This document shows positions 57,572 through 64,000 of a DNA stretch of 64,000 nucleotides, in pieces. Numbering within the stretch: the stretch's first letter is position 1; each line of letters starts with the position of its first letter. Below the pieces are notes generated by a model. It was not told the DNA's origin and ran no database searches. It saw only the letters and a list, made by a program, of their open reading frames with translations. The stretch is from the NCBI GenBank assembly GCA_000711775.1, contig ARYC01000407.1, positions 50,610-114,609 on the forward strand, written 5' to 3'. The position numbers were made by a program, and so were the translations under genes. Origin of the DNA: Oxytricha trifallax (taxonomy: Eukaryota > Ciliophora > Spirotrichea > Sporadotrichida > Oxytrichidae).

Positions 57572-58210
57572 AATACTTAGCAACATAAACAAAAGTAAGT
57601 ATTCTAATTAAAAATAAATATTAAATTACCTATTTATATTCTACCCTCGAAAATTAAATACTTTCAAAATCTTTTTTTATAAATTTTTTTAAATTTTGAG
57701 CCCAGAAAATTTAAATTATGTATATTAGATTTTATTCTAATTTTAAATGGTTAGTATTCAATATTTAAAGAATGAAAAAATTATGAAAATTTCCAACTAT
57801 TTAAAAAGTACAAATATTTGTTATATTATAATACTAATCACTATTATCTTATTTTTTTATTATATTCTCTATAAAAGATTTTTTATTCAATTATTTATTT
57901 ATTAATCAAAGGTTGAAAAAATATATTCAGGTAAAGGTTTTTATCTTTTTTAAATAGTATAATATTTTTATTTTGATTTATAGTAAAGTAATATTTAATC
58001 GAAGGGGAGAAGTTTATATTAAGTAAATATTATTTACTTATTCTACTGTAGCAATCTTTGATTAAATAATATATAAAATTTGAAAAAAATTATATTAAGT
58101 TATTTCTATTATCTTCTATAAGAATGTTATTGAACACCATTTACTCCTTGATTAATATTTTATTCATAAATAATAAAATATAAAAACTATCTAAAATTAA
58201 TTTTACTTCT

Positions 58211-60325
58211 AGAACTCATGAACACCTCTTTCATTATAAAGTATAAGTCCGTAGTTATATACATCAACATAGAAAAATGATTTAAATTAAAAGATAGTGA
58301 TAAAAACCTATCAAAATCCAATATTTATTTCTTATACTTTCAATAAGTTTATGTAATCAACATTATTCAAAGTCAAATTATCAAATTCAGGATTGCAAGG
58401 AAAATCACAATAAATTGTTATAAATTTATTTATTGAAATAAATGATCCCTCCATGCTTAGCTTACACATTTTTGTACCTTTATTTAAATATATTAAAATA
58501 TGCATCTTTTTTTAAAATAAATTTATTAAATTTTATTTACCTGGAATTGAAATCTCTAAATAAGATATATTTTATATGAAATTTATTATAAAGATTGTTT
58601 ATTCTTCAGCTTTATAAAGCTAGAAAATTCCTCCTTTTACAAAACTGAAATGATTTAATATAAATAATTAACTTCTTTTTATTATAAAATTTAATAATTT
58701 TCGAAGGTATTATTATTTGAAAATATTTAGGAGTCTAACCCCTTTAAAGTTATCAATGAGCCATAAGGATAGTATTATTTAAAACATTTTAAATAAAATC
58801 TTATACATATATATATATATATATAAATGTAATAATGAAAATATCAAATTAATTAAAAGTAATATAAATTCAAAATCATTAAATTTTTGTATATTGAGAC
58901 AATATCTCGTAAAAACATAATCTAAGAAATCGAATAAATTTTTTCTTATTCTGATTGTTATCATCTCACCCTCGTATCCGTGAAAGTAGTTATTCCATAA
59001 ATGCATTTTTACTTAATTTTTATATCATTCAAATTAAATTAATATAATAAATTAATTAAGTATATATGCACCTTAACTTTAAAGTATATGTCGAATTAAT
59101 AAATTAAAATAATTTAAAATTAAAATATTTAGATGGTTTAAAAGTGATGGTTTCAAATTATGATTATCAACTTAAAAAAGGTAAATTTACTCTTTTATTT
59201 TGAGTATATTTTTTTATGTCAAGACTAATTTAATTTAAATATTTTTTCAGAAAATAAAAGTTAATCACACTTTTATCCATAATTTAATTTATGATATTTT
59301 AGTTTTAAAAATTGATAAAACAATTAAATACTTTTAAAAATTTTATTTATTAATTACTCAAAAGGAAAGTTATTGAATAATTTTTGTTATCTTTTAGATT
59401 TGCAATTATTTAATTATTCTGTATGAATTCAAGAATGAGCTTTTTCTATTTTAATTTCAGATTTTTGTTATTTAAAATTTTATTTACCATATTGTAGGGT
59501 ATTAAATATAGTAGAAGAATATGAATTTAAATTAAATTTTAGAGATTAAGTATAATTTTCATAAAGTTATCTTTCTTACTATATAAATATTTCTAAAACG
59601 ATTAAAAGATAAGTTAAATTAATAAATCTTGAGCAATTTAAATTCTCAAATATAGAAGAAAAAAAAAATAAAGGAGGGTCAAAATTTATTTATTGTAAGA
59701 GTATCTCTCAATTTCCCAAAAAAAAAGATTAAAAATATATATATATATATATGTATTAAATTAAGAATATTTATTTTTATTATATCTATTATTAGAATTA
59801 TTTAAAAACTTTTGCTTTGTCATTTACTTCAGTTTGTATAAATTAACCCACATTTTGAAAATCAGTTTCAATGAATTCTTAAATTGGAATCACTTCGTAT
59901 TTCTATGATGAATTTAGAGATTAGGAGTCATACATCACGAAATTATTCATCAACTTATAATATTAAAAAAAATATAATAATTAAAGAAAAAAACTATATA
60001 AATATTATATTGAAAATAATTAATTCTAATTATAATCATATAACTAATAAAACATAAATTAGATTTATTAAATGTAAATTTTTGACAAATTAATATTAAA
60101 GAAAAGATATATTTAATTAAATAAATTTATATTTATTACTTAGTATATAAGAATCCTCCCCCAGTTTCATAAATCCAATAATATAGTTATATTATTGAAT
60201 TTATTTAAATAAAAACAACATTAAAATTTTGTATAAAATTAAATTTAATTGCTCCAAATGAGACTACTCTTACACCCTCTTTCCATGCTGAAAAAGACCC
60301 CCTCTCACCCAGCTACATCACATTT
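58211..60325 (-). CDS. second beta-helix-like gene, scattered minus-strand blocks
   Basis: Short GC-raised blocks, all open on the minus strand: 60325-60238 (MQLGERGSFSAWKEGVRVVS), 60181-60136 (YETGGGFLYTK), 59938-59805 (SSQKYEVIPIQEFIETDFQN), 59006-58919 (MHLWNNYFHGYEGEMITIR), 58652-58601 (FSFVKGGIFQLYK), 58477-58332 (MEGSFISINKFITIYCDFPC), 58265-58211 (DVYNYGLILYNERG). GGG-F-L-Y and GGIF strands suggest the same fold class as the 28-34 kb gene. Pointers not resolved; borders approximate. Confidence 0.45.
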
Positions 60326-60329
60326 TAAT

Positions 60330-60839
60330 TATAAATTAATATATTCTAATTGTTCAAATCGACTTTCTAAATGACATCTTGATAAGCTATAAGTCTTTAT
60401 ATTTATATATTATCACTTTTATAGTATTTTTTCAACTCTAAAATTATTAGTTCTATTATTAATAATGATAATGAGCTGCTTTTGCTACAAGATTTCTAAG
60501 AAAAATTATTTTTCTATATCAATTTTTGATAAAACTTTTTTATCAATCATCATCCTACACACATTCATTAATTCTAGTTATAAAAAATTAAATATCTTAG
60601 ATCATCTTCGCTATCATAATTTCAAAAAGGTAGCCTAATAATAGCATTTGTTTAGTTTTAATTTAATATTAAATTGATTTTTAAATTCTATTCTGAAAAT
60701 AATAGTGGGATAAGCCAGTCAGATAGATTTAATCAGATAGTATTTATATATAAATATTTGATAAAATTAACTCAATCTTTATCCAAGGACAAAAAAGGAA
60801 AATCTGTTTACTCGATAGTATTTCTTCAGAACTTTAGAA
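60330..60839. other. AT-rich spacer
   Basis: No confident feature. One plus-strand frame across 60674-60871 partly overlaps the TBE relic and is not supported as a gene. Confidence 0.4.
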
Positions 60840-61645
60840 AATGCAGAACTCTTTTTACTCCGCTCGATTAATAAAGCGAGGATGCAGAACAAAATATTTG
60901 AACGTAAATATATGAAAAACCAGCTAAAATTACAAGAATTATATATTTTTTATTTAAGTAGTAGACTTCTTTATTATCATACTTATTAACATGGCATATT
61001 AATAAAAAAAGATTACAGATTTATCAGCAGGAATGAACTTGATATTATTATAGTCAAAAGGCATTTGGATTTTTACAAATAATTTTAAAATTATTGCTAG
61101 AATTAATTGCTCTATGAAAATCATAATATCTATTCTCTCATTAGACAATATTGAAAAAAATATAATTCACGTATAAATATTAACAACTTTATATGCATAA
61201 AAACAAGCCAGAAAGCATGGATGGAATATCTCATTTCGTTCATAAAGAGGTTTTTAAATCGTAAAGTCGTCAAAGTTTTCAATATGGAATTGAGAGAACA
61301 TTTAATTTTTTACAGGTTTTTTTCTATTATTCTGAATAATGCTATAACTAAGAGCAATAAATGATATCAATCAATTTAGACACTCTTAACGAAAAGTTTT
61401 GTAATTACTGCATAACTCAATGCTGGCTTGAATGATTGACTTAGTATATGTTAATACTAATAAGACTTTTCTGCCTTAATAATAAATAAAATTTTTCTAA
61501 TCATTAAACACATTTAACATTTCGCTGATTTCTATTTCTCATTATCTTTTATAATTTGCCCAATTTCTCTTACTATTCTCAATAAACTTTATCCTTCAAA
61601 TTAAATAACTAAAGCATTTATTAAGAGGTCTTGAGTTTTGCATGA
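60840..61645 (-). pseudogene. TBE relic: transposase half and right end
   Basis: Strongly eroded but recognisable. CTCGATTAATAAAGCGAGGATG matches the copy B SIKRE region. CTGATTTCTATTTCTCATT at ~61525 matches the start region, and the decayed ITR ends TTAAGAGGTCTTGAGTTTTG at ~61640. No left end seen. Confidence 0.7.
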
Positions 61646-62403
61646 AGATATTGAATTTTCCTCCAAAATTTAAATTCTATAATTTGTAAGTCTATCAAAT
61701 TATAATAGAATAATAATCTTATTTATACCTTATATTAACAGCAATAAAAAAATGATTATAATTAAACTAAAATTTTTTAAATTAATATTTTTATGTATTA
61801 AATTAATTATAAAATAAACTAAATTCTCTCATTTTCTCTATATCTTGATTTATTTGAAATTTCTAAAAATTAAAGAAAATAATTTAATTAATATATACAT
61901 ACAAAACTATGTTGAAAATACCTTTTATTTAAATAACTCTCTTTATATTCACTTGTTTATAGACAAGATGTGCTTCTGAAAAAATTAAAAGTAAAAATAA
62001 ATAAATAAGTGTAGCTTTTAATATAAAATAGTTTAAGGTTATTTAATTTTTAAATAATAATTCTGTTTGATTTTTAGATAAACTCACAATACCGGCATAA
62101 AACTCAGAGACTTAATAATAATTTCAATTTCCATTAACTGAATCTTTGAATTAAAATTTAAATGATTAAAAAATGTATATTAATGCATAAGAAAATCAGC
62201 TCTCTTAACCCTTTCTTGATCAATCATATTAATTTGCTTAAAATCATCATATCTTAAAGCTAAAAATTATACGCTATTTAAGATTATTTTATTTTTAACT
62301 TTAAGAAAGGAATTAAGACAATAGTAAATGCTAAACTGCTGTAGTTTGCTATAAATTTAAAATAAATTCTCAAATTTTGTTATCTTGTCTTAATTTAATC
62401 ATT
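61646..62403. other. AT-rich spacer, nothing recognised
   Basis: No coding block or repeat shared with other parts of the window. Confidence 0.4.
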
Positions 62404-62660
62404 GTAAAACACTATTTATCAATAAAGAAGCGAATATTGTGATTAAGAATAATAATATAAGTAAAAATAGTAATTATTGGTGCACAATTTTAATGTTTGG
62501 GCCTATTAATTACAGTATTAAGTCGATTAATTGTCTTTATAAAATCCAATAAGTTGGATATTTGATTTTAGGCTAATTACATTTAATTTTTTCCCAATAT
62601 TAATTAATTTTTAATAAATTGTTCTTAACTCCAATTTTTATTCTTAAATGATCTTGTAAA
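62404..62660. mobile_element. MITE family 1, copy 3 (decayed)
   Basis: Aligns over its length with copies 1 and 2 (GATTAAGAATAAT, TTGGTGCACAATT, TTTTAGGCTAATTACA). The C4 ends have mutated (TAAAACACTATTTATC). Confidence 0.75.
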
Positions 62661-62783
62661 AAATCCAAATATTGATAAAATACGTAAAAATAGGAAATTT
62701 GAAAAATAAAATAAATATTTAATTATGACCAACTTATAGAAACCACTGTGTTGATTGAAAGTGTATTACTACAAATTTTGTTG

Positions 62784-63181
62784 ATTTTAGTGTTTAGCAT
62801 CATAATATAAACCCCAAATTTTTCCTGAACAACTAAGTACTTGATTTCGATGTTTGTCAAGATTTCGATGATTTACATGGTCGTTTGATACCGTCAATTG
62901 GCGTTGATCTGGCATGCCCACTTCATGTCGATTCGTCGTCGATAGGCTTGAGTTGAGGCCAACCAGCAATCCAATCTCATCTTCTAGATCCTAAAATCTA
63001 TTGCTCCATCCTTGATCCATCAGTGCCATCATTGGTAGCTCAAGCAGTTGGACCATCGTTGGGGTATTGGTGGACTTGACCTCAGCAATGCGCGGAGATG
63101 AGAGAGGTTTTGGTAGTTTGACGATTGATAAGTTTAAACTTAAACTTAAAAGCGTGATATATAATAGGGAAGTTTTAATCA
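62784..63181 (-). CDS. accessory ORF of Tc1/mariner-type element
   Basis: Minus strand, opens after a TGA near 63185. The first ATG of good context is at 63056 (MVQLLELPMMALMDQGWSNR). One TAG is read as Gln (RFQDLEDEIGLLVGLN). It continues QRQLTVSNDHVNHRNLDKHR to the AT-rich edge (YYDAKHQNQQN). It is open for ~130 codons with no TGA. It lies just downstream of the transposase. It may be a second element gene or the remnant of a transposase tail. No domain recognised. Confidence 0.45.
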
Positions 63182-63266
63182 ATCAATTAAACTGTTCAAC
63201 TGCTATTGATGCTTGTCTTGACTGGTGCCAGAGCACCTGCGACTCCACTCATCGTCATTGATCACT

Positions 63267-64000
63267 GGCTCACACGAACCCATGTCTGATGGTGGTGCAC
63301 CACTGCTTGACGCTGAACGCCCAGAGCTTGTTGACATCACTCTTGATCATGGCCTTCAGGATCTGGGAGAGTCTCTTAACCAAGTGAATCCTATAAGGGG
63401 TTATGATTACTACACTTACTTGCTGTCTGCCTGCTCCTGCCTGAGGTGCCTCTTGATGTATGAGAACAGCTGCTCGATTGGGTTGAGCCAGGCGAGTACT
63501 CTGCATTAAATAGCACAGTCACCTTCAACTTCCTAGCAGTCTCCAACACCTCTGAGTACTTGTGAATGACTGCGTTGTCCATGAGCAGCACGATCTTCTT
63601 CAGGCCAAGGTCCTTGTCAGCGCGCAGCTGGCGCAGGGTGTGGTAGAGGAAGTTCTCGAACAGCACGGCATCGAAGGCTCCCACAATGACTTGGCTGGCG
63701 ACCAGCTGGTCCTTAGTGATTGCTGCCACGAAGCTCATCGAGAACTGCTGCCTCTTGGTGGATTCCTTGGTTATGGAGAGATTCCTAGCCATGGTGCCAT
63801 AAGTGCCCAACCTCTGGCTGACTTGCTGTCTGGCTGCTGCAATAGGAGTATAGTGTTGCAATGGTTAAGCATCGAGATTGCCAGAGTTTGCTATAGGTGC
63901 TTAGTCATTCATCTTGTTGGGTAGACTTAACTTAGCATCATCTAAAGCATAATAAAATCATAGAGCTATAGCTTACCATCCTATTCCTTCACTGTGACTT
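63267..64000 (-). CDS. Tc1/mariner (IS630-type) DDE transposase, partial
   Basis: Minus strand; the N-terminus lies outside the window. A candidate 35-nt intron (63942-63976, GTAAGC...CTTTAG) rejoins VTVKEQDDD to AKLSLPNK in frame. Core text is FVAAITKDQLVASQVIVGAF, FENFLYHTLRQL, then IVLLMDNAVIHKYSEV (second Asp, DNAxxH), FNAEYSP, and LNPIEQLFSYIKRHLR (Glu). A single-base frameshift falls between AEYSP and LNPIE (~63490), and another near 63400. The frame then ends KQWCTTIRHGFV-TGA at 63267-63269. The Asp-N-A-x-x-H / YSPWLNPIE pair is diagnostic of the DDE_3 class. Codon composition is GC-rich, quite unlike TBE genes and host blocks. Confidence 0.8.

Larger units (their letters stand above)
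62671..64000. mobile_element. GC-rich Tc1/mariner-type element, right part beyond window
   Basis: An end-like AT-rich edge starts near 62671 (ATATTGATAAAATACG, AAATAGGAAATTTGA). It resembles the arm tip of foldback 1 over ~70 bp. From 62780 the DNA is ~45-52% GC and carries two minus-strand ORFs, one a DDE transposase. The other end is outside the window. Confidence 0.55.

Noticed and set aside
63562-63924. 120-codon plus-strand frame at the right end
   Set aside because: Antisense to the DDE transposase, which has diagnostic motifs on the minus strand.
1-64000. CRISPR arrays, bacterial operons, ribosome binding sites
   Set aside because: No regularly spaced repeats or prokaryotic gene structure; code usage, introns and TBEs point to a ciliate germline.

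Overview
The window looks like germline (micronuclear) DNA of a spirotrichous ciliate, most like Oxytricha. It is very AT-rich. Long reading frames appear only when TAA and TAG are read as glutamine and TGA is the sole stop. Introns are tiny (24 to 43 nt). Coding stretches are cut into short blocks (MDS-like) separated by AT-rich spacers (IES-like) with short direct-repeat pointers. Several elements end in C4A4/G4T4 telomere-like repeats and are flanked by a 3-bp ANT duplication, the signature of TBE (telomere-bearing element) transposons. All coding calls below use this code and were read by eye.

Layout. 0-7.5 kb: a few gene fragments, one MITE, a foldback element carrying a cysteine-rich gene piece, and minus-strand segments of an unrecognised gene. 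7.5-15.06 kb: TBE A, enlarged by a ~3.6-kb cargo with a chromodomain/cysteine-hydrolase-like ORF and a 27-residue-repeat ORF. 15.07-15.66 kb: host gene segments. 15.66-19.75 kb: TBE B. 19.75-20.71 kb: five small gene blocks with four readable IESs. 20.71-25.01 kb: TBE D (opposite orientation), carrying a MITE. 25.01-34.4 kb: more blocks of the same minus-strand gene, a large secreted parallel beta-helix / Cys-rich / multi-membrane protein. 35.9-36.5 kb: small gene blocks. 37.9-41.8 kb: TBE E (divergent ITR). 42-52 kb: AT desert with a palindromic MITE, a nested foldback element and mini gene blocks. 52.15-56.05 kb: TBE F, decayed and split by a third foldback element. 56.39-57.57 kb: a deletion-derivative TBE. 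58.2-60.3 kb: blocks of a second beta-helix-like gene. 60.8-61.6 kb: TBE relic. 62.67-64.0 kb: a GC-rich Tc1/mariner-type element running off the window.

How it fits together. TBEs A, B and D each interrupt a host reading frame, and removing the element plus one ANT copy rejoins the frame. TBE B and D sit in the same gene 5 kb apart. TBE genes are a 57-kDa zinc-finger/kinase ORF, a 22-kDa ORF and a 42-kDa DDE transposase. The kinase and transposase are broken in every copy, whereas the 22-kDa gene is open from start to stop in copies B and E once two tiny introns are removed. Several long-inverted-repeat elements share terminal motifs and carry gene-like passengers. These are the least explained parts of the window.
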